Shown here in pieces: positions 8,037 to 17,139 of a DNA stretch of 64,000 nucleotides (the first letter of the stretch is position 1; each line of letters starts with the position of its first letter). The position numbers and the translations under genes are program-made. The stretch is taken from assembly GCF_000373765.1 (NCBI RefSeq), contig NZ_KB892381.1, positions 197,831 through 261,830 on the forward strand, in the 5' to 3' direction. The notes beneath the pieces are model-generated. The model was not told where the DNA came from. It did no database searches and saw nothing but the letters and a program-made list of their open reading frames with translations. Origin of the DNA: Legionella shakespearei DSM 23087. GTDB taxonomy: Bacteria > Pseudomonadota > Gammaproteobacteria > Legionellales > Legionellaceae.

Positions 8037-8989
8037 GCATCCAGCCCCTGTTTGGATATTTCTTTGGTAGCATAAATCAAGGCATCAATAATTCCTGACT
8101 CACGGTCAGAGTGTCCGGCATCCCGCACGATTCTCAGATTTGAAGCCGGTATGGCCTGATGAAGTTCCCAGGCATTCGCCAACGGAGTAACCAAATCAAA
8201 GCGGCCGTGCACTATGTAAGCAGGAATGTGCCTGATTTTATTCACATTAGCCAAAACCTGATTTTCCTCAATAAAGTAATGGTTATTGATAAAATGAGAC
8301 TCCAGAGTGGCAAGTGCCAGGGCAAAATGAGGATCACTGTATTGGTCTATGACGTAGAGATGCGGTTGTAAACTGCTGCAACGAGCCTGCCAGAGCGCCC
8401 AGTTTTTCGCAGCACTCATGCGCGCCAATTCATTAGAGCCTTGTAAACAATCTGCATAGAATTGAGGAATATTAGCCCGCATATTTTCAGGAACCAGGCT
8501 CACGAACTCCTGCCAGTAATCCGGATAAACCAGGCTGGCGCCGTGTTTATAAAACCAGTCAATATCTTTTTGCCTTCCTAAAAAAATCTGGTGCAACAAA
8601 AGCGCTTTAATCTGCTGTGGAAATTTTTCGGCATAAAGAAGCGCTAAAAGAGAACCCCAGCCACCACCACAGAGGATAAACTCGGAAAGCCCTAAATAAT
8701 CTCTGATGGCATCAATGTCATCCAGCAATAATTGGGTATTGTTTTCGCTGATTTCCAGATGAGGGGTAGAACGTCCACAACCGCGTTGATCAAAAAGAAT
8801 TATTCTGTAACGCTGAGGATCAAAAAAACGTCTCAGGTGCGGGTCGGCTTCTGCACCTGGCCCGGGATGAAGTACGATTACAGGCAATCCCTTGGGGTTT
8901 CCAGTTTCTTCTATATAGAGCAGATGAGGCTCACTCACTTTTAACTCATGTTGCGCATAAGGCTTAATAGCTGGATATAGGGAATGCAT
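8030..8989 (-). CDS. pip: Proline iminopeptidase homologue lacking the nucleophilic serine
   Basis: 319 residues, full length, alpha/beta-hydrolase fold of peptidase family S33. Conserved: 'LFDQRGCGRSTPH' (about 82-94), the Asp region VHGRFDLVTPLANAW (about 263-277) and the His region VRDAGHS (about 289-295). The nucleophile elbow, GGSWGS in active enzymes, reads GGGWGSLLALLYA (about 127-139): GGT GGT GGC TGG, so Gly replaces the catalytic Ser. The oxyanion motif HGGPG is HPGPG. Family knowledge predicts loss of N-terminal-proline peptidase activity. The frame is intact, so it is not an obvious pseudogene; a non-catalytic role or recent inactivation is possible. AGGATTACT precedes the ATG. 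Confidence 0.9.
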   Translation of the reverse strand: MHSLYPAIKPYAQHELKVSEPHLLYIEETGNPKGLPVIVLHPGPGAEADPHLRRFFDPQRYRIILFDQRGCGRSTPHLEISENNTQLLLDDIDAIRDYLGLSEFILCGGGWGSLLALLYAEKFPQQIKALLLHQIFLGRQKDIDWFYKHGASLVYPDYWQEFVSLVPENMRANIPQFYADCLQGSNELARMSAAKNWALWQARCSSLQPHLYVIDQYSDPHFALALATLESHFINNHYFIEENQVLANVNKIRHIPAYIVHGRFDLVTPLANAWELHQAIPASNLRIVRDAGHSDRESGIIDALIYATKEISKQGLDAC

Positions 8990-9051
8990 AGTAATCCTTT
9001 ATTGGTGTAACGTTCGTTAGGTAGTTTAAAGGTAACTCTGATTTAATCGAG

Positions 9052-9057
9052 TATACT
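9052..9057 (+). promoter_or_regulatory. Possible -10 box for uvrD
   Basis: TATACT in the pip/uvrD divergent gap, about 130 bp before the uvrD ATG. No good -35 hexamer is placed 16-18 bp upstream, so this is only a candidate. Confidence 0.3.
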
Positions 9058-9188
9058 TTAATTAAGACATATTGGCATTTTATATCATATTCAGGTTTAT
9101 TGAGAAGTGATTTTAGCTCATAAACTCTTTGTCTTTAGCAGTTAAATTGAAGATAATGCAGTCAATTTATTTTGTTGGAATTAAAAAT

Positions 9189-11375
9189 ATGAGCATGACC
9201 GGACTTCTTAATGGATTGAATGACAAACAATATGAAGCGGTTACCTCCGAATTGGGTAATACCTTGATTCTGGCAGGTGCCGGCAGTGGAAAAACCAAAG
9301 TTCTGGTAAGCCGTATTGCCTGGTTAATTGAACAACAGCAATTGTCTCCTCATGCTATTTTAGCGGTAACCTTTACTAATAAAGCTGCGGGTGAAATGAG
9401 AAGTCGTCTGAGTTCTATATTGTCTACACCCGTTATGGGTTTGTGGGTTGGGACGTTCCATGGACTCTGTCATCGTTTACTACGCCGTCATTTTCAGGAA
9501 GCCAGGCTTCCTGAACAGTTCCATATCCTTGATTCCGAAGATCAGGCACGAGTGATTAAAAGGGTAATTGCTTCATTAAATCTGGATCCTGAACAATGGA
9601 CGGTAAAGCAGTCGCAATCCTTTATTAATGCGCGCAAGGATGAGGGGCTTCGCCCGCAGCATGTTCATGCATTGAATTATGGACCGACCAGAACCCTGCT
9701 TGCTATTTACAGCGCTTACGAACAGGCTTGTCAGGTAGCCGGGGTAATTGATTTTGCCGAGTTATTATTGAGGACTCATGAGTTATTGCGCGATAATCCG
9801 GATATCCTTGCTCATTATCGCCAGCGCTTTCAGGCCATACTGGTCGATGAGTTTCAGGACACCAATACCATCCAGTATGCCTGGATCCAGCTTCTTGCCG
9901 GTGAACACGCCGCTGTATTTGCAGTAGGCGATGACGATCAGTCTATTTATGGCTGGCGCGGTGCCAAGGTAGAAAATATTCAACAGTTTTCCAAAGATTT
10001 TAAAAATACAAAAATCATAAGGCTGGAACAAAACTATCGTTCCACAGCGACCATACTTGAAGCGGCTAATGCGTTAATTACCAACAACAGTTCACGCATG
10101 GGGAAAGATTTGTGGACTGCCGGAACATCTGGTGAAAAAATTCTGATCTACAGTGCCTTTAACGAGATCGAAGAAGCGCGGTTTGTCTGCGAACGGATTA
10201 TGATGGAAATTAACCAGGGAGGCAGCGCTGAAGAAATAGCTGTTTTATATCGTTCAAATGCTCAGTCTCGAGTTATAGAAGAAGCGTTGCTACGTGCCGG
10301 TATAGCCTACAGGATCTACGGAGGAGTCCGATTCTTCGACCGGGCTGAGATTAAAGATACTCTGGCTTATTTGCGCTTGCTGATTAACCCTGATGACGAT
10401 ACCGCCTTTGAGCGAATTGTTAATTTTCCTACGCGTGGCATAGGTGAAAAGACTCTGGATGATGTGCGCCATTATGCGAAAGCAGAACAGACGTCCTTAT
10501 GGCAAGCCGCAAAGGCATTGTTAGGCACAGGTGATATGGCGCAAAGAGCAGGTTCGGCATTAGCTCGTTTTATTGCCTTGATGGAGCAAATGCAGGTCAG
10601 AACAGCGGGTATGGAACTGGATGGGCAAATCAGTGATGTCATTCAATCAAGTGGTTTATACGCGCATTTTGCCAAAATAAAAGGGGATAAATCAGAATCC
10701 CGACTGGATAACCTGCAAGAATTGATTAACGCGGCCAAACAGTTTCGTTATGAGCAGGACGAAGAAGACGAGCTTCCTCTGGTCAATGCTTTCCTTGCCC
10801 ATGCCTCTCTGGAAGCTGGGGAAATGCAGGCGGAAGAATACGAGCGGTCAGTCCATCTCATGACCTTGCATGCGGCAAAAGGCCTTGAATTCCCAATAGT
10901 GTTTCTGGTAGGGATGGAAGAAGGGGTCTTTCCCGGCAAACAATCTCTGGAGGAGCCAGGTCGTCTGGAAGAAGAGCGGCGCTTGTGTTATGTGGGAATG
11001 ACACGAGCCATGCGCAAGCTGGTAATTTCCTATGCGGAAGTCAGACGGCAATATGGCCGTGAAGAATACCACAGGCCATCACGTTTTTTACGCGAGTTAC
11101 CCGAGCAATTACTTGATCAGGTTCGTGTTCAGGCCCGCTATCAGTCTGCTCCATCCCCGGCATTCCGCAACAAAGCACCTTCAGTTGCTGAAAATACGGG
11201 GATGCCATTGGGACAAGCCGTGGTTCATGCCAAATTTGGCCAGGGCGTTATTCTGGCTATGGAAGGAAGTGGGGCGCATACACGTGTTCAGGTTAAATTC
11301 AGCGAACATGGTGTAAAATGGCTGGTTCTGGCCTATGCTAATTTAACTGTAGTTGGAGAGTGCTCCCATTTTTGA
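9189..11375 (+). CDS. uvrD: DNA helicase II (UvrD)
   Basis: 728 residues from the ATG at 9189, close to the 720 of E. coli UvrD; a TTG 20 codons earlier is possible but outside the conserved region. SF1A helicase motifs in order: LNDKQYEAV (Q motif, about 9-17), AGAGSGKT (Walker A, about 29-36), 'TFTNKAAGEM', VDEFQDTN (Walker B, motif II), GDDDQSIYGWRGA (motif III), 'RLEQNYRST' (IV), 'VHLMTLHAAKGLEFP' (V) and 'EERRLCYVGMTRA' (VI). The C-terminal Tudor-like segment 'GQAVVHAKFGQGVILAMEG' is present. Acts in nucleotide-excision and mismatch repair; mutS lies 50 kb away in this window. Confidence 0.95.
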   Translation: MSMTGLLNGLNDKQYEAVTSELGNTLILAGAGSGKTKVLVSRIAWLIEQQQLSPHAILAVTFTNKAAGEMRSRLSSILSTPVMGLWVGTFHGLCHRLLRRHFQEARLPEQFHILDSEDQARVIKRVIASLNLDPEQWTVKQSQSFINARKDEGLRPQHVHALNYGPTRTLLAIYSAYEQACQVAGVIDFAELLLRTHELLRDNPDILAHYRQRFQAILVDEFQDTNTIQYAWIQLLAGEHAAVFAVGDDDQSIYGWRGAKVENIQQFSKDFKNTKIIRLEQNYRSTATILEAANALITNNSSRMGKDLWTAGTSGEKILIYSAFNEIEEARFVCERIMMEINQGGSAEEIAVLYRSNAQSRVIEEALLRAGIAYRIYGGVRFFDRAEIKDTLAYLRLLINPDDDTAFERIVNFPTRGIGEKTLDDVRHYAKAEQTSLWQAAKALLGTGDMAQRAGSALARFIALMEQMQVRTAGMELDGQISDVIQSSGLYAHFAKIKGDKSESRLDNLQELINAAKQFRYEQDEEDELPLVNAFLAHASLEAGEMQAEEYERSVHLMTLHAAKGLEFPIVFLVGMEEGVFPGKQSLEEPGRLEEERRLCYVGMTRAMRKLVISYAEVRRQYGREEYHRPSRFLRELPEQLLDQVRVQARYQSAPSPAFRNKAPSVAENTGMPLGQAVVHAKFGQGVILAMEGSGAHTRVQVKFSEHGVKWLVLAYANLTVVGECSHF

Positions 11376-11510
11376 AATTTCAAAGGCTTGTAGTTGATAT
11401 TTTGGGATTTTTTCGCAAGTCTTGTTGAATTTTTCTTAAGTCAATGCTAGGGTGCGTCTGACTAAAAGTAATTAGGGTAGTGTTCATCAGAACTTTGTTC
11501 TGATTTAGGC

Positions 11511-11538
11511 TTGACTGCCAAATTTATTAAACTATTGA
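11511..11538 (+). promoter_or_regulatory. Candidate sigma-70 promoter for dsbA2
   Basis: TTGACT (11511-11516), a 16 bp spacer, TATTGA (11533-11538). A small hairpin atcagaa/ttctgat lies just upstream. The resulting leader would be about 15 nt. Confidence 0.4.
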
Positions 11539-11559
11539 TTAATTTATAAGGGGAATTGT

Positions 11560-12348
11560 GTGAAATTTACAAATTTATTAACGGCAGGAGCGCTGGCAAC
11601 TTCTCTGGTATCACCCGCAATTATGGCCGCTGATGCTGCTACTGTTGCTCCTATGTCTGATGTACAAAAAAAAGAAATTGAAAAAGTAATTCATGACTAC
11701 CTGATAAGTAATCCTGAGGTTTTACTGGAAGCATCACAAGCTCTGCAGCAAAAACAACAACAAAACATGCAGCAACAGGCTCAATCGGCAATTCAGGAAA
11801 ATGCGGATCAATTGTTCCAGGGTAAATTGACTACCGTGGGTAATCCTAAAGGTGCTGTTACTATAGTTGAATTCTTTGATTATCAGTGCATACATTGCAA
11901 AAAAATGTCCCCTACACTGGATAGTCTGATTAAAAAGGACAGTGGATTAAGAGTAATTTACAAAGAGTTCCCAATTTTCGGCAAGAGCTCTGAAACAGCT
12001 TCCAGAGCTGCTTTGGCTGCTGGCATGCAAGGTAAGTATCAAGCCATGCATAATGCTTTGATTACAACTGAAAAAAGACTCGACAATCAGATCGTTATGG
12101 ATTTGGCTAAGTCAGTAGGCCTGGACATGAATAAATTAAAGAAAGACATGGACAGCCAGGAAGTAACTGATATGTTGGATGCTAACCGTCAATTGGCTGA
12201 AAAGTTACATCTGATGGGTACTCCAGCCTTTATCGTTGCCTCTACTCCAGATGGCAAGTTTAAAGCAGGAAGTGAACCTTCATTTGTTCCTGGTGCTGCA
12301 AGTGAAGAATCATTACAAGAGATGATCAAAAAAGCCGCTGGCAACTAG
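11560..12348 (+). CDS. dsbA2: Dimeric DsbA-type thiol oxidoreductase (DsbA2)
   Basis: 262 residues with a GTG start preceded by AAGGGGAAT. Cleavable signal peptide of about 23 residues ending in MAADA. Residues 30-85 form a Gln-rich helical arm (ALQQKQQQNMQQQAQSA) like the dimerisation arm of BdbD/ScsC/DsbG-type proteins. The thioredoxin-fold domain has FFDYQCIHCKKMSP, an active-site C-I-H-C, and the cis-Pro loop GTPAFIV (about 226-232). In L. pneumophila DsbA2 is known as a dimeric oxidase/isomerase needed for disulfides in the Dot/Icm apparatus; I assign this gene from those features and its glyQS neighbour. The stop codon TAG shares its G with a family G repeat. Confidence 0.9.
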   Translation: MKFTNLLTAGALATSLVSPAIMAADAATVAPMSDVQKKEIEKVIHDYLISNPEVLLEASQALQQKQQQNMQQQAQSAIQENADQLFQGKLTTVGNPKGAVTIVEFFDYQCIHCKKMSPTLDSLIKKDSGLRVIYKEFPIFGKSSETASRAALAAGMQGKYQAMHNALITTEKRLDNQIVMDLAKSVGLDMNKLKKDMDSQEVTDMLDANRQLAEKLHLMGTPAFIVASTPDGKFKAGSEPSFVPGAASEESLQEMIKKAAGN

Positions 12349-12488
12349 GGTCAGTTGACATTTCTACTATTTTGGCCAAAATGGGCAGATTTTCTACGCT
12401 CCGATGCTCACATACTTCATGTATGCTGCGCTTCGGTGCTCAAAAATCTACCCATTTTGGCTCAAACTAGCGAAATCTCAACAGACCC
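12348..12488. repeat. Family G MITE-like palindromic element
   Basis: 141 bp imperfect palindrome. Left end gggtcagttgacatttct, right end agcgaaatctcaacagaccc. Internal paired blocks include ttttggccaaaatgggcaga and acccattttggc. The centre is catacttcatgtatg. It begins on the last base of the dsbA2 stop codon and is flanked by TA on both sides (cTAggg, cccTA), which could be a 2 bp target duplication. The only copy in the window. Confidence 0.75.
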
Positions 12489-12612
12489 TATGGTTCTAAA
12501 ATAGTAACGGAATATGAGGTGAGCGGGATCCTGTTTTTTCCTGACCCAACTCCCTCAATCAAAAAACCAATGGAAACGGTATTGAATAAAAATCGCTAAT
12601 TTTGAGACTTTC

Positions 12613-13509
12613 ATGACAAAACCAACTACATTTCAGGACATCATTTTAACTTTGCAGCACTATTGGTCTGCACAAGGTTGCGTTATTTTACAACCACTCG
12701 ATATGGAAGTTGGAGCAGGTACTTTTCATCCTGCAACGTTCCTGCGAGCGATTGGCCCTGAGCCCTGGTCGGCTGCTTATGTACAACCGTCCAGAAGACC
12801 TACCGACGGTCGTTACGGTGAAAACCCTAACCGTGTCCAGCATTACTATCAGTTTCAGGTGGTATTAAAGCCTTCACCTTTAGACATTCAGGACAAATAC
12901 CTGGATTCATTGCGTGCGCTGGGAGTAGATCCGCTGGCTGATGACATACGCTTTGTTGAAGACAACTGGGAATCACCTACCCTGGGAGCCTGGGGTTTAG
13001 GCTGGGAAGTCTGGCAAAATGGCATGGAAGTATCTCAATTCACTTATTTCCAGCAGGTGGGTGGCCTGGTGTGCAAGCCAGTGACCGGGGAGTTAACCTA
13101 TGGATTGGAACGAATTTCAATGTATGTGCTGGGCGTAGACAATCTGTTTGATTTACCCTGGTGCAGGACTGCTGCTGGTGTAGTAACTTATGGGGACGTG
13201 TTCCATCAAAATGAAGTGGAAATGTCAGCCTATAATTTTGAACATGCCAATGTTGACGAATTGTTCAGACAGTTCGATTATTATGAGAGCGAAGCGCAGA
13301 AACTGATTGGGTTGCAATTGCCTCTTCCCGCCTATGAAATGGTAATGAAAGCATCTCATTCATTTAATTTACTTGATGCACGTAAGGCCATATCAGTTAC
13401 CGAGCGACAGCGGTTTATTTTACGTGTAAGACAATTATCGAGAGCTGTAGCTCAGGCTTATTATGAAGCCCGCGAAGCTTTGGGTTTCCCTATGCAAAAA
13501 GGTGTGTAA
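12613..13509 (+). CDS. glyQ: Glycyl-tRNA synthetase alpha subunit
   Basis: 298 residues, usual length. Class II catalytic subunit of the alpha2beta2 enzyme. '[20 protein letters not shown]' at the N-terminus, then [38 protein letters not shown] (motif 2 region) and '[20 protein letters not shown]' (motif 3 region). Activates glycine for tRNA-Gly. Its stop and the glyS start overlap (TAATG), coupling subunit synthesis. First gene of glyQ-glyS-gmhB-rsmJ. Confidence 0.97.
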   Translation: MTKPTTFQDIILTLQHYWSAQGCVILQPLDMEVGAGTFHPATFLRAIGPEPWSAAYVQPSRRPTDGRYGENPNRVQHYYQFQVVLKPSPLDIQDKYLDSLRALGVDPLADDIRFVEDNWESPTLGAWGLGWEVWQNGMEVSQFTYFQQVGGLVCKPVTGELTYGLERISMYVLGVDNLFDLPWCRTAAGVVTYGDVFHQNEVEMSAYNFEHANVDELFRQFDYYESEAQKLIGLQLPLPAYEMVMKASHSFNLLDARKAISVTERQRFILRVRQLSRAVAQAYYEAREALGFPMQKGV

Positions 13510-15584
13510 TGGTCAATGATTTTATTTTCGAATTAGGATGTGAAGAGCTTCCTTCTGCAGCTGTCTGGCCGCTGGCTGATGAACTTGCCAAACACCTCTC
13601 AGCCGCTTTGGATAAAGCGAAATTAAGCTATGGTGAAGTAAAACGATTTGCCACACCAAGACGTATCGCTGTAGTTATTAAAGAGTTACAGGCTGAACAA
13701 CCCAGTCAGACGATCACGCGAAAAGGACCTGCAGCTGTTGCTGCATTTGATCAGGAAGGCAAGCCAACTCAAGCTTTGGCAGGTTTTGCCAAGTCATGCG
13801 GTGTAAGCGTTGATGAATTAACACGGATTCAAACCGATAAAGGTGACTGGATGGTTTATGAGGCACTGAGTGCCGGTGTTGCAACAAAGCAACTGATGCC
13901 TGAACTGGTGAGCCAATCACTGGCTGCTTTACCTATTGCCAAACCCATGCGATGGGGTAGTGGTGATGATGAATTTGCAAGACCCGTTCACTGGGCGGTG
14001 ATGCTTTACGGTGATGAAGTGCTAAAGCATGAGGTTTTAGGGGTTAAAACAGGTCGTTTGAGCAGGGGACACCGTTTCCATCATCCTCAGGAAGTCAGTA
14101 TTTTCTCAGCAGCGAGCTATGAATCCCAGATGAAAGAAGCTTTTGTTATTGCTGATTTTGCTGCCAGACGCCAGATGATTAAAGATCAGATAAAGCAATT
14201 GGCCGCACCCCTGCATGCAATTGTAGTCATGCCAGATGAGTTGGTTGATGAAGTGACTTCTATAGTGGAATGGCCCGAAGCTTTGATTGCGGGTTTTGAA
14301 AAGGAGTTTCTGGATGTTCCTGCCGAAGCTCTTATTGCCTCAATGCAGTCACATCAAAAATGTTTTGCCCTGAAAGACAAAGAAGATAAATTGTTGCCTT
14401 ATTTTATCACGGTTGCCAATATTTCCAGTACGAAACCGCAACAGGTAGTGGCCGGAAATGAAAAGGTGATGCGAGCGCGCCTGAGTGATGCAGCCTTCTT
14501 TTTCAGGCAAGATAAAAAGTCACCCCTAAGTCAGCATATAGCGGCTACCGGACAAGTAGTATTTCAAGTAAAACTTGGCAGTTTGCAAGATAAAACGAAC
14601 CGTGTGAACGCATTGATGAAGTATTTAAGCAAAGAGCTGGATTTGTCTTTGCAACTGGCTGAACGGGCAACTTTATTAAGCAAATGTGATTTGCTTACCG
14701 GTATGGTTGGTGAATTTCCCGAATTACAAGGGCTAATGGGTTATTACTATGCATTGAATGACGGAGAGGACGAACAGGTTGCTCATGCATTAAATGAACA
14801 ATACATGCCGAGGTACGCTGCGGACAATTTACCACAGTCCGTTTTAGGTTGTGCGCTCTCTCTGGCGGATAGAGTAGATACTTTAACAGGTATTTTTGCC
14901 ATTGGCCAGAAGCCTTCCGGAGTAAAAGATCCTTTTAAATTGCGTCGTCATGCTTTGGCTGTTGTACGCTTACTTATTGCAAGTCCACAGGCACTTCATT
15001 TAAGTTCCCTTATAGATGTCGCTGTTGCTCAATATACGCAGATACTTCCAGTAGAAAAATCACTGATTAGTGAATTAAAACCGTTCATTCTTGAACGGTT
15101 ACAGTCTTATTATCTGGGATTGGGGGTTAATGCCGATTTGGTGCAGGCTGTTCGTGCGCGCCAGGATGAGTGGCTGTACGATTTGGATAAACGCCTGAAT
15201 GCTTTGAGCATTTTTGTCACCATGCCTGAAGCGGCATCACTTTCTGCTGCATGCAAACGGGTCAATAATTTATTGAGTAATGTTGCGAGCACTGATTTGA
15301 GTGCAGAAATAAATGAGGAATTGATAGAAGAGGGGGCGGAAAAAGCGCTTTATACTCATATCAAACAAATAACAGAAGCAGTTGAGCCTTTATATCGTGA
15401 TGCAGATTATGGTGCTTTATTAAAATGTCTGGCCAGTCTTAAAGAGCCAGTGGATGCATTTTTTGATAACGTCATGGTTATGGTGGATGATGTTGCGGTA
15501 AAAAGGAATCGTTTGGCCATTTTGGCTCGCCTTAAAGTTTTATTACAAGGTGTTGCTGATATATCGATGTTACAACTTACATGA
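13509..15584 (+). CDS. glyS: Glycyl-tRNA synthetase beta subunit
   Basis: 691 residues, full length; binds tRNA-Gly. Starts 'DFIFELGCEELPSAAVWPLA', the family's N-terminal signature; also 'FATPRRIAVVIKEL', RARLSDAAFFFRQDKK (about 320-335) and the HD-like region 'SKCDLLTGMVGEFPELQGLM'. The C-terminal helical anticodon-binding-like domain is present ('MVMVDDVAVKRNRLAILARL'). Overlaps gmhB by 4 bp (ATGA). Confidence 0.97.
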   Translation: MVNDFIFELGCEELPSAAVWPLADELAKHLSAALDKAKLSYGEVKRFATPRRIAVVIKELQAEQPSQTITRKGPAAVAAFDQEGKPTQALAGFAKSCGVSVDELTRIQTDKGDWMVYEALSAGVATKQLMPELVSQSLAALPIAKPMRWGSGDDEFARPVHWAVMLYGDEVLKHEVLGVKTGRLSRGHRFHHPQEVSIFSAASYESQMKEAFVIADFAARRQMIKDQIKQLAAPLHAIVVMPDELVDEVTSIVEWPEALIAGFEKEFLDVPAEALIASMQSHQKCFALKDKEDKLLPYFITVANISSTKPQQVVAGNEKVMRARLSDAAFFFRQDKKSPLSQHIAATGQVVFQVKLGSLQDKTNRVNALMKYLSKELDLSLQLAERATLLSKCDLLTGMVGEFPELQGLMGYYYALNDGEDEQVAHALNEQYMPRYAADNLPQSVLGCALSLADRVDTLTGIFAIGQKPSGVKDPFKLRRHALAVVRLLIASPQALHLSSLIDVAVAQYTQILPVEKSLISELKPFILERLQSYYLGLGVNADLVQAVRARQDEWLYDLDKRLNALSIFVTMPEAASLSAACKRVNNLLSNVASTDLSAEINEELIEEGAEKALYTHIKQITEAVEPLYRDADYGALLKCLASLKEPVDAFFDNVMVMVDDVAVKRNRLAILARLKVLLQGVADISMLQLT

Positions 15585-16117
15585 CACGATTAATTTTATT
15601 AGACAGGGATGGAGTGATTAATCACGACTCTTTGCATTATATTAAAAATGTTGACGAGTTTCTCTTCATTCCAGGCAGTATAGAGGCTATTGCCCGTTTA
15701 AAAGCTGCCGGTTATACCATAGGTCTGGCTACCAATCAGTCTGGTGTGTCCAGAGGGCTTTATACTGAAAATGAATTGGCTTTGATTCACGACAAATTAA
15801 ATCAGGCCGTTCTGGCAGCAGGCGGAGCTATTGATGCTATTGAGTATTGCACTCATTTGCCTCAAGAGCTTTGCGCCTGCCGTAAGCCACAGCCAGGCAT
15901 GCTCTTTGCCCTGGCCAGGCGTTTTAATTGTTCGCTTGAATCCGTACCCTTTATTGGTGACCGAGTTTCCGACATACAGGCAGCTCTTGCTGCAGGAGCG
16001 AGTCCGGTGATGATTTTATCAGCCATGACTGATCGTGAGGGATTGAAAGAGTACCCGCAAGTGCCTGTCTTTTCTTCTCTGGCAGAATATGTGGATCATC
16101 TTTTGGTAAGCTCATGA
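15581..16117 (+). CDS. gmhB: D-glycero-D-manno-heptose-1,7-bisphosphate 7-phosphatase
   Basis: 178 residues, HAD superfamily. 'LILLDRDGVINHDS' (about 4-17) carries the DxD nucleophile pair; 'LATNQSGVSRGLY' is motif II; 'CTHLPQELCACRKP' (about 90-103) supplies the zinc-binding C.H...C.C set diagnostic for GmhB; 'FIGDRVSDIQAALAAG' is motif IV. Makes the ADP-heptose precursor of LPS inner core. Fits with other envelope genes in the window (msbA, lpxK). Overlaps both neighbours by 4 bp. Confidence 0.93.
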   Translation: MTRLILLDRDGVINHDSLHYIKNVDEFLFIPGSIEAIARLKAAGYTIGLATNQSGVSRGLYTENELALIHDKLNQAVLAAGGAIDAIEYCTHLPQELCACRKPQPGMLFALARRFNCSLESVPFIGDRVSDIQAALAAGASPVMILSAMTDREGLKEYPQVPVFSSLAEYVDHLLVSS

Positions 16118-16872
16118 ACTCTGTAGTGGCTGCTGTGGGTTATGCCAGTGACGAACTGTATACTGAAGCGCAGGAACTTGCACAGCGATTAGATTTTAGT
16201 CTGGATAAAGAGGCTGCTTCCTGTCTGTTTATTTCTGCTGAACGGCTGGCTTTGAAAATACCTGGCTTTTCTCCTCTTTATGCAGATTTTAGTGCAGCTA
16301 CATGGAGTAAAAGACGAGGTGAGGGGAAAAAGCAGGGATTAGTTCGTGCCTGCAAGCCTGCTGAAGGTTTGAAAATTATTGATGCAACCGCAGGCTGGGG
16401 TAGAGATGGGGCTGTTTTAGCAAGCTTTGGTGCGGAGGTGTTGTTATTAGAACGTCATCCGGTGATGGCCTCTTTATTAGCCGATGCCTTAAGCCATCAG
16501 ACAGAATCCGACCAGCAAAAATTGAAACTATCCCTGAAAGAAACGGATGCTTATTCTTTTTTAAGCACTCTATCAGAAGAAGAATACCCTGATATTGTTT
16601 ATATAGATCCCATGCATCCTGAGCGACAAAAATCCGCGTTGGTAAAAAAGGACATGCAAGCTTTGCAGCAGATGATTGGTGCTGATGAAGACGCGTTACA
16701 GTTGATTGAAATGGCAATTTCCAGAGTGAAGCAAAGGGTGGTGGTGAAATGGCCGCAAAAGGTTAAAACCTTGTTAAAGCCTGACTTAAGCGTTGAGGGT
16801 AAAACCGTACGATTCGATATTTACTTTCCGTCAAAGTATAAAAACTGTAGCCTTGATGCAGCGCCAGCGTAA
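16114..16872 (+). CDS. rsmJ: 16S rRNA m2G1516 methyltransferase RsmJ
   Basis: 252 residues, near the E. coli length. The SAM-binding motif I region reads 'IIDATAGWGRDGAVLASFGA' (about 88-107), followed by 'VLLLERHPVMASLLADAL'. 'DIVYIDPMHPERQKSALVKK' carries the N6/N2-methylase D-P-x-[HY]-type catalytic motif. Last gene of the glyQ operon. Its final eight codons and the TAA (16846-16872) lie inside a family F palindrome, so the native C-terminus (CSLDAAPA) is repeat-encoded. Confidence 0.93.
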   Translation: MNSVVAAVGYASDELYTEAQELAQRLDFSLDKEAASCLFISAERLALKIPGFSPLYADFSAATWSKRRGEGKKQGLVRACKPAEGLKIIDATAGWGRDGAVLASFGAEVLLLERHPVMASLLADALSHQTESDQQKLKLSLKETDAYSFLSTLSEEEYPDIVYIDPMHPERQKSALVKKDMQALQQMIGADEDALQLIEMAISRVKQRVVVKWPQKVKTLLKPDLSVEGKTVRFDIYFPSKYKNCSLDAAPA

Positions 16873-16947
16873 TCAAGATTTTCATTGTTGAAAAAGGCCA
16901 ATTACAAAGGAAAACCTTGATTACGCTGGCGCTGCATCAAGGCTACA
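16846..16947. repeat. Family F palindrome overlapping the rsmJ 3' end
   Basis: Perfect 32 bp arms: tgtagccttgatgcagcgcc continuing agcgtaatcaag (16846-16877), and the exact complement at 16916-16947 ending gcatcaaggctaca. Each arm also self-pairs (cttgat/atcaag). The right-half sequence recurs, interrupted, at 63680-63706. Confidence 0.92.
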
Positions 16948-16971
16948 CTATTTAAAAATGCTTTGCAGCTA

Positions 16972-17139
16972 TTAAGCAAAATCTTCCAACTCTTCCCTTA
17001 ATCTTTTTTCTTCAAACAAATCTTCAATCTTACGGCGACGTTCTAACTTGGTAGAGGGACTGGCCTCTGGTATTACCGTTGGTGCATCATTTATTTCTTC
17101 TATATCATTGTCAAAGTCATCATAACCACGAGTACTCAT
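16972..17139 (-). CDS. Small PA3496-family protein, 55 residues
   Basis: Translation from the ATG at 17137-17139: MSTRGYDDFDNDIEEINDAP, then VIPEASPSTKLERRRKIEDL, ending FEEKRLREELEDFA. The acidic N-terminal half plus a basic/acidic helix 'RRKIEDLFEEKRLREELEDF' matches the small PA3496 family of gammaproteobacteria, described as putative envelope integrity proteins with little known function. AAGGAG lies 7 nt before the ATG. Convergent with rsmJ, separated by the family F palindrome. The codon pattern and strong ribosome-binding site support a real gene. Confidence 0.8.
   Translation of the reverse strand: MSTRGYDDFDNDIEEINDAPTVIPEASPSTKLERRRKIEDLFEEKRLREELEDFA

Noticed and set aside
12489..12612. 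T-box leader before glyQ
   Set aside because: No T-box consensus (TGGNACCGCG) and no terminator hairpin; T-boxes are also rare outside Firmicutes-like bacteria.
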